A stretch of DNA of 64,000 nucleotides from Fratercula arctica (lineage: Eukaryota > Chordata > Aves > Charadriiformes > Alcidae), in contig CANTUZ010000002.1 in the NCBI GenBank assembly GCA_947846985.1, positions 128,736,889 through 128,800,888 on the forward strand. The letters run 5' to 3'. The notes beneath the pieces were generated by a model. The model was not told where the DNA came from and searched no databases. It was given only the letters and a program-made list of their open reading frames with translations. The position numbers were made by a program, and so were the translations under genes. This document shows positions 1-12,259 of the stretch, one piece after another. The number at the start of each line of letters is the position of its first letter. The first letter of the stretch is position 1.

Positions 1-3000
1 AACATGTCCTTTAATCAGTAATAAATTATGTATCCCTCCAAACTCAACTCATTTTACTTTTGCCTCTAAAAGAAGTGAATGGCACAGCAGTAGTAGATTA
101 GTTTAGGTGCTGAGGAGAAGTTTTTGACAGTGATATTCCAGTCTCCGGATTTTTGGTTTAGCATTAAATGAGAGCATCCTTACGGGTGGGGTTTTAATGC
201 TCATTATTCATTATCATGAAAAAGCAGTATGCTTAATACCTAACTCAATTGGTATCATGAATCTTCTTTTATTTTGTTTCACTTTAAATGTAAGAAAGAT
301 TAAAGATTTTTATATTCTAATATAATGTTTTTACGCTATTAAATGTGTATCCTACCTTTGGACTATGACTAGGGCTGTTTAACTGAAAAATTGGGAGACC
401 CAATAAAGTCATATAAAATAATTAATGGTTAAAAGGAGCTTCTCTGTACATTCTGAAAATAAGATCATGAATTTAGCAGGTTTAAAGAAATAGAGAACTG
501 CTGTTTATATAGATAAATATGTTACCCATTGTTACGACATGACATTTTTTTCTTGATAAGCTTTTTGAAAGGGATCTGAAAACTTATGTGTCAGGGTATA
601 ACTCAGCTTCTAGTTAGCAGTATTTAGGAAAAAAATTCTTATAGGCAAGTTACTTCATAACTATCAAAGAAATTAAGTAGATACACATGTAGGCCTACAC
701 TAATCTCCCCAGGCCTGTTCATGGAATCTAACCACCATCAGTGGTAACCTCTTTCCTCAGTTTTCCTTCAGGAAATCCTATTAGAAGGACTATCATCATA
801 ATATAGTTCTTAGGGATTTGAAAATGGATATTTAAAATTCTTCTTGCTAGTGGGAAGGTACCTCAGGTTTGGACTTTTTCTGATATAGCTGCACATGTCT
901 TTACTTGGTTTTATATTCAATGACATCAATTTGGATGTTTCCTGAAATAAACATATCTATTGTCCACTTCTATTTTGTATTTAGGCTATAAGAATAATAT
1001 ATAGGAAATATAAATACATATAGGACATACAAGGGTGTGTACTGTAGAACAGTCCAGTGCTGCCAAAATTCTTTCCCCTGTCTAATCCCTTCTCGCTCTC
1101 TGTCCCTGTTTCTGACCAATCTTTCTAAGGTTAAGGTGAATTTCCTGTGTATGACGGTCTGTTTGAATGTTCTTTGTATGAATTCTTCTCTTCCTTGGAC
1201 TTCTGTCTGTGCTTCTGCACAAAATTATGAAGTGTCATAACTTTGTTTATCATTTATTGTTTTGCATTCAACGGTGCTCTGGAAAATTTACTCATATAAG
1301 TACCACTTTGAGCTACCCCATATTTTGACTGGGCATGCTCGGATGATGACTGGCTTGACCAAACAAAAAAACAATTAACTAGACTTTCTTTCAGACTCCC
1401 AAAGGGATAGGTAAGAAATAAAATACGAAACTATGAGGAAAGCAAGAAGCAAGCCCTACTTATAAGCTTCATTCTTCTTAGGTGTTTGGTGCCACTCCAC
1501 CCAAGTTACCAGTTCCAGTGCTGATAATCTGTCTCATGACTGTTTATGTTCTTCTGAAGTGTTTTTGAAAAACTACCTCTGAAGTATGTCATTTACTAAC
1601 TCTATTAATTTGTCTTTTATGGTACAGCTGCTTGCTGAGTTTGCTCCTGCACCAATAAGCGAGAACAATGCTGCAGTTTGATTCATTCAGTGCAAAAAGG
1701 AAGAAATTATATTGAGAATCTTGTTGAATTGAATTTGAACAAAAAACTATTTATTGACATTCCTAAGTGATCTGAAGGATTAATTAGTGGGAAAATGGTG
1801 CATAGAAAATATAAATAAGAGAAAGGCTTCATTTCAGCTTATAGGCTATAATACTTTTATTTTCACTTCTAAAGGAAGCTTCTGTAAGGAATTAACCTTT
1901 GTATTGACATTTTTCAGGCCACAAATAGGTTTTAGGTTACACTTAAACGAGGCTTCCATTGCTGACTCTGGAAGTTAACTAGTGAATGAGCAATTCAGCA
2001 GAAATTCGTAAACACGAATGTTACAAGTTCCATGTATCATATTCTTGTTAGAAAAACCTCAATACTTACAATTTCTCCAGAACATTTTTTCCATAATTGA
2101 CCTTTAAAGTCATGACAGGGGAACAAAGCATTGGCTGACATTTAAGGTGAAATAGGAGGATTTCCTCATATTTTATTACTAAGTTTGTTTTTCTTTTATT
2201 GCAGACTATGGGAGGAATAATTTGTGTCTGCTTTTAATCAGCCGGTATCGGCATGGAAAAATACTAAGGGTGCCACTTCACTGGAAGTGGAAACTGTTTG
2301 TTTCCTTTTGGAAAAACCCATAATAATTTATAATTTTCCGACAGGCATTCAGAGAACGATATGATAGCAATGATCTGCTCTTTTTTCATAGCCTCAGAAT
2401 TGCTCCATCCATGTGTGTGCCTATTTGAGAATGAAAGGAGAATTTGTGGCTCAGTTTTGTGCCTTCCAGTTGTATTTGCTCATTTTCTTTTGGGAAATTG
2501 TCTGGTTTAGAGTTATGTAGGGATTCCCAGATTTGACACTCTTGTCCAAAGACAGCATAAGAAAAAGCTGGAAGTAAAAATTGTTGTGACAAGTTAGGCA
2601 GACAATATGAACTTTTAGTCCTGGCTCTCAGATCACAGGTAAAACTACTCCTTTGTGTAGCAGCATTAATTATATGTGCTATCAAAATCTCATTTATGGG
2701 ACTCTCAGTCGTAAGACCAACTCATGAGTTATTTCCTACTAATCCAGTTCTCAACGTCTGGGCTGTCGGTGCACATAGGCAGGAAACTAATCACCTAAAC
2801 AGCCCGTGTGGAATGGATTGAAGAATAAAAGCATATAACAATAAAAATGGTAGTCTAAACATCTCAGCAAAAGAGCAAGATTTAAGAGTACAGTTAGTTG
2901 ATGGTTGCTTAGACAAAAAGCAGTAAATTAGAGACTATAAATAACAGAACAGTTACAGGCTTTGTAATAACATCCTGTAACACAATTTCGGAGGCAGTGG

Positions 3001-3690
3001 TTTACTATTATTACCTCTAATGACCAGATTCTCTATAAAGAACAAAAAACTGAAAAACACACTATACCTATAAATTTAATGAAGCACATTTAGTCTACAA
3101 ACATACACACACAAATCTAAATGGCTGTTTTATGTACAGTAAAACAAGGAAAAGACAGAAGTCCTGAGACAGAAGAGTGAATCCAAAGCTGTCTGACAGA
3201 CCCGAGTTCATTACAACTCTCCTTTGTGCTCGTCTCACAGATAACACACGCTGCCACCTGGACCTAGAGCTAATTCTAATTTGCACATAGAAGCTCATTT
3301 CTTTCTTTCTGGAGGTTACCAGTTAGATTTCATTCCTGAAGTTAGGCCTGTGTGTGTACATGCGTGTGTGTGTGGTAAGGTTTCCTCTTTTCCTGGTCCT
3401 CAGAGGGCTTTAGGTATTAAAGACCCTAAGCTGCAGATTCTTCACCCTTTACCTCAAGCTGTACCAGCTAATATTCTTCTCTCCATAAGTTTCTGCTTTG
3501 CGGTGCACAGAAATTACTACAGCTTTGACAGCTGGTTTGACACCACTTCCAAAGTCAAGATTTTCTCTTCCCAAAGAATTTAATATCTCCCTGGAACTGT
3601 GGACAGGAAAAACTGTCATATTACACCTTCAAGTTGCTTTCCAGTTTAGCCATGACTGAATGTATGAAGCTCCCTACATTGGTTTATGTG
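1..3690. other. Unique AT-rich DNA, no gene recognised
   Basis: I see no supported gene, RNA gene or recognisable mobile element here. Open frames are all 100 codons or shorter, have no family motif I recognise, and overlap on both strands. A short TG-rich run lies at about 3351-3374. Intronic or intergenic DNA is the simplest reading. Confidence 0.6.
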
Positions 3691-3900
3691 ATACAGCGAT
3701 AGTGCCTACTGATGGCTCCGTGACTGAAATGCTCCGTTTTGTCAGCTGAGGTGGCTCACATGCTGGGGAACAGCCGGGGCATGAGGGCTGGTGGGCAACG
3801 CTCGCTGTCCTGTGCCGTAGTCCCACTTCTGCTCTGGAACCTGACCATGTCAGGTGTGCTGAGTCGGTGGGTCTGTACCTGGGAGGTAGAACCCAGGTGT
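3691..3900. promoter_or_regulatory. Small CpG- and E-box-enriched patch with paired hairpins
   Basis: Eight CpG dinucleotides fall within about 170 bases (3697-3866), far denser than the surrounding DNA. Two short perfect inverted repeats sit side by side. ACCTGAC (3839-3845) pairs with GTCAGGT (3849-3855) across a 3-base loop. ACCTGGG (3877-3883) pairs with CCCAGGT (3892-3898). The arms create several CAGGTG/ACCTG E-box-type motifs, the kind bound by bHLH or ZEB/Snail factors; that link is family knowledge, not something shown here. The patch could be an enhancer, an unrecognised exon or chance. Short open frames cross it on both strands, so none is called as coding. Confidence 0.25.
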
Positions 3901-5260
3901 TGTTCACAGCTGAGAGAGAGGTCTGAAAGGGCTATGTAAAATGATGGTGAAAAAAGAGCTGCTCCCATGGAGAGAAGCTTGCTCTCCAAGAAAAGACAAC
4001 CCAGAGCAAACATGGGGCAGTTTCCTCAGAGTAGCTACAGATGCAACAGCATTCTGCGAGGTCTCACCTGACATTCTGGTGCCCTTACCAGGACTGATTT
4101 TCTGGGCAACGCTTCTCCCTTTGTATGTTTTAGTCAGTATTTCGAAACATGGCTATCATCCTCAAGGTACAGTTAGTCATGGTGATGTCTTACATTGCCA
4201 TTGTCTCACTGAAAAGAGCCGATGATCTCACTTGGTGACCATAGCTAATACATCAGGACAGCTGCCCAAGTTGGGCTTCTTTAGCTTTAAAACGGGATTC
4301 TATGAAACAAGGAAATAGTTGATGTAAAATATATCTTTCTGCCTTGCCCTCTGTATTTAAAACCTAGATAAACAGATGGTTTAAATATGGATAATGCAGT
4401 AATTCTCGATATCTTTACCAGTGTGCTTTATTGAGGGAGTGCATGTTTACATTACGTGCACGTGATCCCCAGAATGGCAAAGTTGTCTTCTCTTTATAGA
4501 AATAGTGGGATCTCTGACAACTTATCAGAGACATCCTCCTGTCTAAAACGTCTCCTTGTCCGTGCACACAAGTTCCAAGATGTGAGGTAATTCAATGGTA
4601 TAACCACTTTTGTTTGTTTTATAGAGTCAGTGACAGCACAGGATCTGAATTTTTTTCTTTTTGAAATGAAAAAAAACCCAAGTTTCTTTCAGCTCTGTTA
4701 CAGTAAATTGTTCCTTAAGTGCCAAGAAGGTTACAATAAAAGCCTGAACGTTTATGAGAAGACACTGCGTTCTAAGTGGATACATTTCTGAGCGAGAGCA
4801 GATTAATATAAACACCAGTAGCTTATCACTGCGCTATTCTATTGTACAAGATTTTTTTTTTTTTAACAGACAAGTAGTATAGAGAGAATGAAAGCCAGAT
4901 GGCAACATTTCAGTTTAGTCAAGAAAAGACCTTCCATAACCATTTATTTAAATACTTCATTTGATGCAAGGAAATTATTAATTGTTCTCTAAGTAATGAG
5001 CTCTGACATTAAGTATTTCTGAAAATCTGTCTTTGATTTTCCAAGGAACTATGTTAATACTTCGGGTTAATATAAAACAATAAAATTTTTTTCTTATTTT
5101 CCATTATACAACATCATGATTTAAGCATTACTGATCTCCTTATTTTTAACTAAATTTTAAAGCTGTCAAACTATATAACTTGCACAAAGAAATAACCAAC
5201 TTTACAGAACTTTACAGAAAGGTGACATAGTTGGTTACAATTTAATCATTTCAATAAGAG
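3901..5260. other. Unique AT-rich DNA, no gene recognised
   Basis: No repeat family, RNA gene or coding exon is recognisable. A T-homopolymer of about 13 bases lies around 4852-4864. A 94-codon plus-strand frame at 3941-4225 has no recognisable domain and is not called. Confidence 0.55.
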
Positions 5261-5341
5261 AATTGTTTCAGTAACCTTGGAGGCAGCTTGAACTGGTGCC
5301 TGCATAGTACCTGCTCCTGAATGATAGCAACGCAGTAGTTG

Positions 5342-5366
5342 AAGTGCTCCAGGACCAGGAGCACTT
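5342..5366. repeat. GC-rich near-perfect palindrome
   Basis: AAGTGCTCC (5342-5350) is followed by a 7-base spacer and GGAGCACTT (5358-5366). Of the 12 symmetric positions, 11 are complementary. The palindrome lies inside a GC-richer patch (about 5270-5530) that contrasts with its AT-rich surroundings. It could form a hairpin in RNA from either strand or be a dimeric protein site. No function can be assigned from sequence. Confidence 0.5.
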
Positions 5367-5530
5367 TACCAGGCTGAATGCAGGTAGTTTTTCTGCTTCC
5401 CTGCCTTCAGCAGCCTCCACCATTCTGCGAGAAGGGGCTGTGCAAAGTGGAAGCAGAGAGGAAAGGAGGAGAAGAGAAGGCTTTGCCTGGTCTCCCACCT
5501 TCCCTTCTTCCCTGACTATATGACACCTTG

Positions 5531-8500
5531 GCACATGTGGCAGCCCTTTTGCAGACTATGACTCAAATATACTTTCATTTAAAAATACAGATAGTTGGGA
5601 AATTGCATCTTTGAGCCCAGGGGGCAACCTCAGGTTCTTGGGAGCAGAAGAAGTTTCTGTGTTGCAGAGAGACTAGCTAGTTTTCTCAGTGCATCTCTGC
5701 TTTCCTGGAGACCCAGGTCTCGACAAGAACAAACCTATAAATATTTTAAGCAACAGAGAGAAATCTGTAGATTTAGATGTGAGGGTAACTTCCTCACAAT
5801 TTGTCACCAGTGTTTAAGTGAGGATGGGGAGCTCTGAGTGGTCAGTTTGCAAAAAGACCATGAGAAAAAAAATGGGCCACTTTGCTGGCTCAATGCTGTC
5901 CCCCACCCTCCAGTAAATTCTTGCAGACTGTGAGGTCCTAACTATATATTCTTATCCCTGCTGGACAGCACATTCTCAAGCTGAGTGGAAAGGATTAATT
6001 ATTGATTATTTGTTTTAGAAGTATTTGTACGATACAGGACCAAAAAAACCAAATCACATTTACAGTTATTTTGTTGGGTTTTTTGGTTGTATATGTGTCT
6101 GTGTGTGAAGTACCCCTTGTGCATTTCCACTTAAGCGCAGTGCTTGAAGAGCATTCTCCACCTTAAAATTCATCCTAGCGCTTGTGTTTTTTTAAAAACG
6201 AAACCACTCTGTGACAATGTGGGTGGCTGGGTATGTCATAATCCTGTCATGCACTTGGGTGCCCAGACTGCAAAGAATCTCTTCATTTCCAAGCAGGCAG
6301 GAGAATTTCTTTACCTGAATGGGAAGCAGGCTTGGCTCTGGAAGCTGCCACCCAAGTAGGCTGAGAGGAAAAGGCCAGTAAGCCTCTCCTTTTAACTCAA
6401 AATTGCCTCTTGATGAGCCATTTGATTTTGAAGTGTTTTGTATTGTTGTGGTATTTCTGTTCCAGAATATGGAATACTGTGCTGTTATTAAAAACATGTT
6501 AGCCGAACCCAGCAGTCGATGGTACAGGGGAAGCAATATGCAGAGCAGGCTATCGAAGAGCACTCCGAAAGTCAAAATGCGCTATGGAAAGCAGGCATGT
6601 TTGAGAATGTGATCCTAGGGAGTCTGCTGGTCTGCTAGACAGTTTGGGGAGCAAGAAACGCTGGGTAAATTGATGGGAGACAGGCTTTCACCGCTACTAA
6701 GTGAGTTGATCCAGATGAGTGAAAATTCATTTTGCTGATAAGATTTAGCATGTGTGACAACAGTATGGCAAACTCGCTGGAAAAAAGCTTGCAAGGATAT
6801 CTTACAGTATCAGCCTACAAACTCTTTTTTGTTCAAAGCCAAGAAAAAAGTTGCCTGTGTATTCCAGCAGGACTGTATCTTGTCTGGGGATTGACTGTGA
6901 GAAATCCAAGCTACTGAAGTTGAAAAGGTATCTTTTAGCACTTCCCCTTCAATATTAAGGAAGGCTAAAAGCTGTGTGGTGGCTGTGTAGATGGACAGAT
7001 CTCAGTGTGGAATGCTTCTGCTGGGTGAACGGGGTGGTTGGTAGTTCTCTGCGGTTTTGAAGGAAGCATTGCTAAGTGTTAGTTATCATTTAGATATTCT
7101 TTTCTCGACTCCATTAGTTCTGAGGAGCAAGAGTAGCTCTCAAAAGCAATACACCAGGTAGTTTTTATGGGTTCTGGGCTTTTCTTTCAGTGGTGAGTTC
7201 AAATTCCTCTACGTCAGATAAAGTGAGTGGTTTTCCTAGTTCTCCAGCTGATAAGCGTCTCAAAGATTTACTGTTTGTATTTTATTTACAAAGAAAGATG
7301 AGAGTTGTTTGAACTGACCGGTACTTCAGTGAGAAAGGGCTCCAATGAGTTAACTGACATGATTAAACAGATTTAACCAAATTGAGGGAGTTTTAACAAT
7401 ATACTTGAATTCTGTAGCATGACAGTGAGTTACACACTCATTGTATCTGAGCATTTTGCATTGCTATTTTTCTTGACTGAAGGCAGACAGACCCTGCAAT
7501 AGAATATTTGTCGTGGCTGATTCTTTTCTATCCCTTGCTTTATTATGCCCTCAAAATACTTTTCTAAAGACTGGTGCTGATTTGACAGAGCAGTGACTGC
7601 ACTACAGCTGGGGAGCTGGTGGACACTTATAGTTTGTCCTTGTCTACAAAATATGTCACTTAAGTTTGCTAGTTCTATAATAGATATTCCCTATTAACAA
7701 ACTATTATTTCTGTAAACTTCTAAACAACAGACAGATAACCTTTCTTGCATTTTGCTTGTTGTTTGCAGCTGAAATGATGTCCCACATGTCATTTTAACG
7801 TGCATCTGGAAGTCTCAAATATTCTCAAAGCCAAGTTGGAGCATGATGGAATGTCATTAAAAAGTGAGTTTTCATTCCACTGCTAAGGCAAGCCTATTCG
7901 CTTCTGAATACTCCTCACGGACACAGAGCAGCATGGAATGAGACAGGCAAACCTGAAGCAACAGCAAAACACAACCTTCATGATAGATGTAGAATTGCAA
8001 ACCACTAGAATCTAGTGCCAAATTGTGGTTTGTGTTGCATTGTGACAGAACGCTGTGAGGCAGGATAATATTGCCAAGCATTAGCAACAGTCAATTCCTA
8101 TGTGAGGAATTAAAAGTTACGTTGAGAAATTGCTCACATCTGTTCAACATTCTCTACATTAATATGCCATTTTGTCTTTCAGATATAATATGGCAGTATT
8201 TTCACTTAAAAATTCAGCTAATTTTTCAGCATATGAATTGTGTGTTGTTGTTTGTGTTAGATATGGACATATAAAACCAAATTTAGAAAAGGTCATTCAG
8301 TCCGACCAGTCTTACAACTTTTTTTGACTGCTAACAAAATAATTTAACTGCCAAGAAATTAGTGGATACTAGATATTTTTTAAGGAGTGGGAACAAGTAT
8401 TAGAACTAGAGATGATACTTCACTTACGTGATCATGAAAGGCAGAAGCGATAGCCTTACAATTTTTATAGTCAATCACAACTGGGCCGCTCAATTTGAAA

Positions 8501-8640
8501 TGAAGATATGTCTAATCAGATCGGAAAATAAAGTATTAGAATACACTAATCGAATAACTGAAAGAAATAGAGGTAAGGTAATTGTAAGGTGGGAAGAAAA
8601 AATCCTGCGAAAAGTAACTTTGGAGTAGTTTAGGTACTAC
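5531..8640. other. Unique AT-rich DNA, no gene recognised
   Basis: No repeat family or coding exon is recognisable. Overlapping frames at 6192-6575 (minus) and 6403-6612 (plus) have no domain I recognise and are treated as chance. Confidence 0.55.
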
Positions 8641-8649
8641 CGTGAAAGC

Positions 8650-9310
8650 AGTGAGTTATACGGCACGGTGGTAAAGGAAAATTGAGTGGAGTCTGGGAGA
8701 TAAAGTTTGTAAAGATCTCTTTCCATTTAGGAACACCCAATGAGTAAACGGGAAGGGGAAGAAGGCAGACAAGGAGACACGCCTCAAAAGCTGCAAAGGA
8801 TCAAGGGACATAGGAAGAAAGAAGGAAAGCAGATAAATAATCTTTGACAGCCATTTAAAAAAATGCATTAGGGGACAGATGAATGGGGCACAGCAGTAAG
8901 TATTTTGGCACAATGCTGCACCAGGAGCCCTGGAAAGTGTTGAGAGCGTGAAGGAGAAAAGTGAGAAAGCATTAAACTGATAATGAGCGAGTGAATTTTG
9001 AAAACAAGATGGATAACAACATCAGTATTTGGTGCGGAAATGGGAAGTGGTAGACAGAAAACAGGACCAAAGTAAGAATCTTTCTGAGGTGACAGTAATA
9101 TCTTTGCAAAACAACCAAAAATATGGGATTAAGCACAGTGCAGAGAGCGACCCGTAAAGTAGCAGCAAAAGTGGTAGCTGAAACTATCATGAAGTAACAA
9201 GACAGTACTGATGAAGAGCTGACAAGAGAAGAGAGGACAATCTATGATTCTCAGCTTGAAGGATTCTATTGCAGTAAGGTGAATAAAGGGTCTATGAGGT
9301 CATGAAAGGC
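8650..9310. other. Purine-rich, strand-asymmetric stretch
   Basis: The plus strand is clearly enriched in A and G. In the 60 bases at 8761-8820, for example, only 15 are pyrimidines. No coding frame, microsatellite unit or known repeat explains this. Such asymmetry can come from transcription, from an old retroposon or from drift. The minus-strand open frames here (8656-8913 and 8972-9190) are pyrimidine-rich shadows of the skew. Confidence 0.35.
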
Positions 9311-11995
9311 GATAGGCTAAAAATCAGCCTTAAACACCCATAGAGAGTAAGAGATAAACCCAAGTAAATTATAGGAGGCCATTTGAGACATTTACTTTGC
9401 TTGTAATAAGGATATTTTTTTCCTTTAGTGAATGCCTGCACTGAGAAATAATATTAGTCTCCTGACTCCTGTGGCTATTTTGACAAGCTAAATTTTTTAT
9501 TTCAAAATTACTATTATTTACTTCAAATGGCAGTGTATTGTGACTTTGTCTTGAGATTACTTGAACATTTTCAGTCTGAGGGAAGTACAATCTTTATCAT
9601 AACATTTATTTTTTACTTCCTTTGCGTATGAACACTTTTTGAGTTGCTTCATGAACCCCTGCAGTGGTGACTGTAATGAAGATCATATCTCCACTCCAAT
9701 CACCCTTATTATAGAAAAAAAAAGTTTAACATTTCAGATTCTCCATTCCAAGAAATGTTATGTGATGAAATGTATTTCTAAGTGGTGAAATACTATTTTC
9801 AGTTTATGTTTGCAGATTATATATCCCAGATTACATTCACTTAGTTTTTAATTCCTGTAACTAATGCTACTGAGGCAGTTTAAAAGACAAAGGTTGTGGT
9901 ACTCTTAGTTAGTATCATTAAAATTACTTTCACTGTAGAATAAACATTAAACCTTGGTGCAAATGGGTCCTGTTCCATTGTTCTGTTGATTCTAAAATGA
10001 CTTTGAGTTTGCTTATACACCAGAGCTTAGTTTGGTCTATTCATACTAATGTTTTTAGGAAGTGAAATGCATGGGAACTAGAAAAACTAAGCAAGGATGC
10101 CAGAAGTATGGCAACCTCCAATGGGTGCATTTGTATCCAGAATGATATCATGGTAGTGAATATATAATAAACACCTAATTAACGGATATAAACTAACTGA
10201 CACTGCATGAGACCAGCATATTATAAATCACAAAGCCAATGGAATGATGTAATAAGGGATCAAGTTTAGATAAAAATATTGACTTTACTATTAGAGATAT
10301 TTGCAACATTGCCAAACTCAAATGCTCAAAATGGCTGTTTTTAATTTGACTTAATCATGATATCTTTTTAAAGAAATGCACACTGTATTTCTAAAAATAT
10401 TTTTATTTTTAGGATTGGGGGTGGAGGGGTGAGGTTTTATGTTTAGTAATAATTTTGAAGTTTTCTGTGCAATTATTACAGATTGAGAACTTCATTTAAA
10501 AAAACCAGACAAGATTATTGTAGAACCCCAAGATTCTCAGAACAAGCACTTCAGGTAAATAGTGAAATATTATGAAACTTGACATAAAATCTTGAAAGCC
10601 TCCAGCACCACCTGTGAGAGACATTGTTTTCCATATATGTATTCAACTTAGGTATCAAAAAAATTTAATAACCTCTGAATACAGCTGAGGGTAAAATTAG
10701 TCTGGGCAATGGAAGTCAGTGGAATCTTGTTCATGCTTTATGGCTTCATTGGACAGTCAAGGCAATATGTAATATGATATATTATTGTGCCTAGGATTAG
10801 CTCTATTTTCCTTTTATTTCACTGTCTGTTCAAATTAAACCTCTGCAGCTTCACTTTTTCATGTCACTTCTTCTACTCAAGCCCAAACAGAAAATACTTA
10901 ATCTAATTGACACGTATACTAAAAAGCACATACTGAAAGGAAAACTAGACAGTCAGCATTAATATTACTGATTTACAAGCCCTTCTGCTCTGACCTATAC
11001 TAGATTCCACGGAAATCTCTGTAAATGGTTCTGGGTAACGAAATATTTAGAAATCACATTACAGAAGTTGCCAAGAGGGTGGGATGTAACCAACATTTAG
11101 TTGTCATTTTCAGTAAATTTCCATTTTATCACAGTGCCCACAATTCTACTAGGGCTCTGAGTGTAATGTAAGCACAAGGAAATCCACAGAGGCATGCAGT
11201 GAGGTTTTGGGGGTTTTTTGTGTTGAGTTTTTTTGTTATGTGAGTATTTGAAAGCACATTGAGTTCCTTATATGCTTTAGTAAACAAGTTTCAGTCCAAG
11301 AAGGAAGACTTGAAAATACCTGGCCGTTTCATTGTTAAAAAACCTGGGGAGCAAGAGGGGGGATGGACAAGAGCTTTTGGCAATGGAGTGGAACAAGGAA
11401 AGCCTAAGAATATTGCATGTTTTTACCACCAGCTATATCACCCACCAGCACTAGCCACAAGATCCTAAAGAATCAGTGACTGCACACTTGACCACCTCTC
11501 ACTTAGGTCGGGAGTTACTGCCAGTTAGAATCTACCTCATCCAGCTAAAAGCCATAGAAATGCAAACTTGCACAATTTCTCTAGGATTCCTTCACTCTAA
11601 GGTGTTGGAAGCAGCAGTTGAGACTGCTAGTACTGAATCACAGGCTTTTACTACTGCGAGGAAGGGGATGACTTAATTGGCAATACAGTTGTAAGTTCTT
11701 CTGTGAGATGACTTCTAGAGAGATGAAGGACAAAGGCATAATGAATCTACTACAGTTTTATATTATTTATGTGTAAATGAGGGGAAAAAAGTTGCAGTTC
11801 ATTGAGAGATTTTTTTTTTTTTTATGGGGAACACAAAGAGAACCATTCCCTCCTCTCTCTTCTCTAGATGACAAGTGCCATAAGGGGAGGACCCCTGAAG
11901 GAACACTCCTGGAGGGTATGTGAGGAGTAACCAATGAGGAATGACGCTAGTCACTGAAATTGTGATCAAGAGAAAGAACTCTGAGGTAGCAACAT
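9311..11995. other. Unique AT-rich DNA, no gene recognised
   Basis: No repeat family, RNA gene or coding exon is recognisable. A run of about 14 T lies around 11811-11824. Confidence 0.55.
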
Positions 11996-12015
11996 TTTAA
12001 TGTTATGTCAGTGAT

Positions 12016-12021
12016 TTTATT
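12016..12021 (-). terminator. Candidate AATAAA polyadenylation signal
   Basis: The plus strand reads TTTATT, so the minus strand carries AATAAA about 55 bases beyond the stop of the possible terminal exon. The hexamer is common in AT-rich DNA, so it only adds weight together with that exon. Confidence 0.2.
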
Positions 12022-12075
12022 TTAACCAAAGAAGTCTTTAGTGCAGGCCATTAACTTCAGAAGGAGTCAGAAAGT

Positions 12076-12193
12076 TCAGTCCGATAACAGCTTAATAGAT
12101 AACTTCAGAAAACGCTTTTTCTTTCTCCCTTTGTTCTTGGTGGTCTTGAGGCTAGAAGCACGCTGACTGTTGGTGCCTCCGGTGTTGTTGTAA
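12076..12193 (-). CDS. Possible 3'-terminal coding exon, product unknown
   Basis: On the minus strand a splice-acceptor-like sequence (a pyrimidine-rich stretch ending in AAACAG at 12194-12199) precedes a 118-base open segment that enters at the third base of a codon. It encodes 38 residues and a TGA stop at 12076-12078. The segment uses many C- or G-ending codons (ACC, GGC, AAC, AAG, CTC), unlike the AT-rich surroundings. The peptide starts YNNTGGTNSQRASSL and continues into a basic tract containing KGRKKKR. An AATAAA lies about 55 bases past the stop (12016-12021 on the plus strand), as expected for a terminal exon. I do not recognise the protein. Against it: the segment is short, the acceptor tract is weak, and no partner exon is visible in the window. 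It could also be a pseudogene scrap or chance. Confidence 0.25.
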
Positions 12194-12259
12194 CTGTTTA
12201 ATGGAGAAATAACACACTTTGTTTTCCAGGATAACCAGTGCAACTCACAAAAGTACATT

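Noticed and set aside
8281..8320. Possible minus-strand CR1 scrap (GGTCATTCAGTCCGACCAG)
   Set aside because: It resembles the reverse complement of an old CR1 3' UTR over only about 20 bases, with no neighbouring support.
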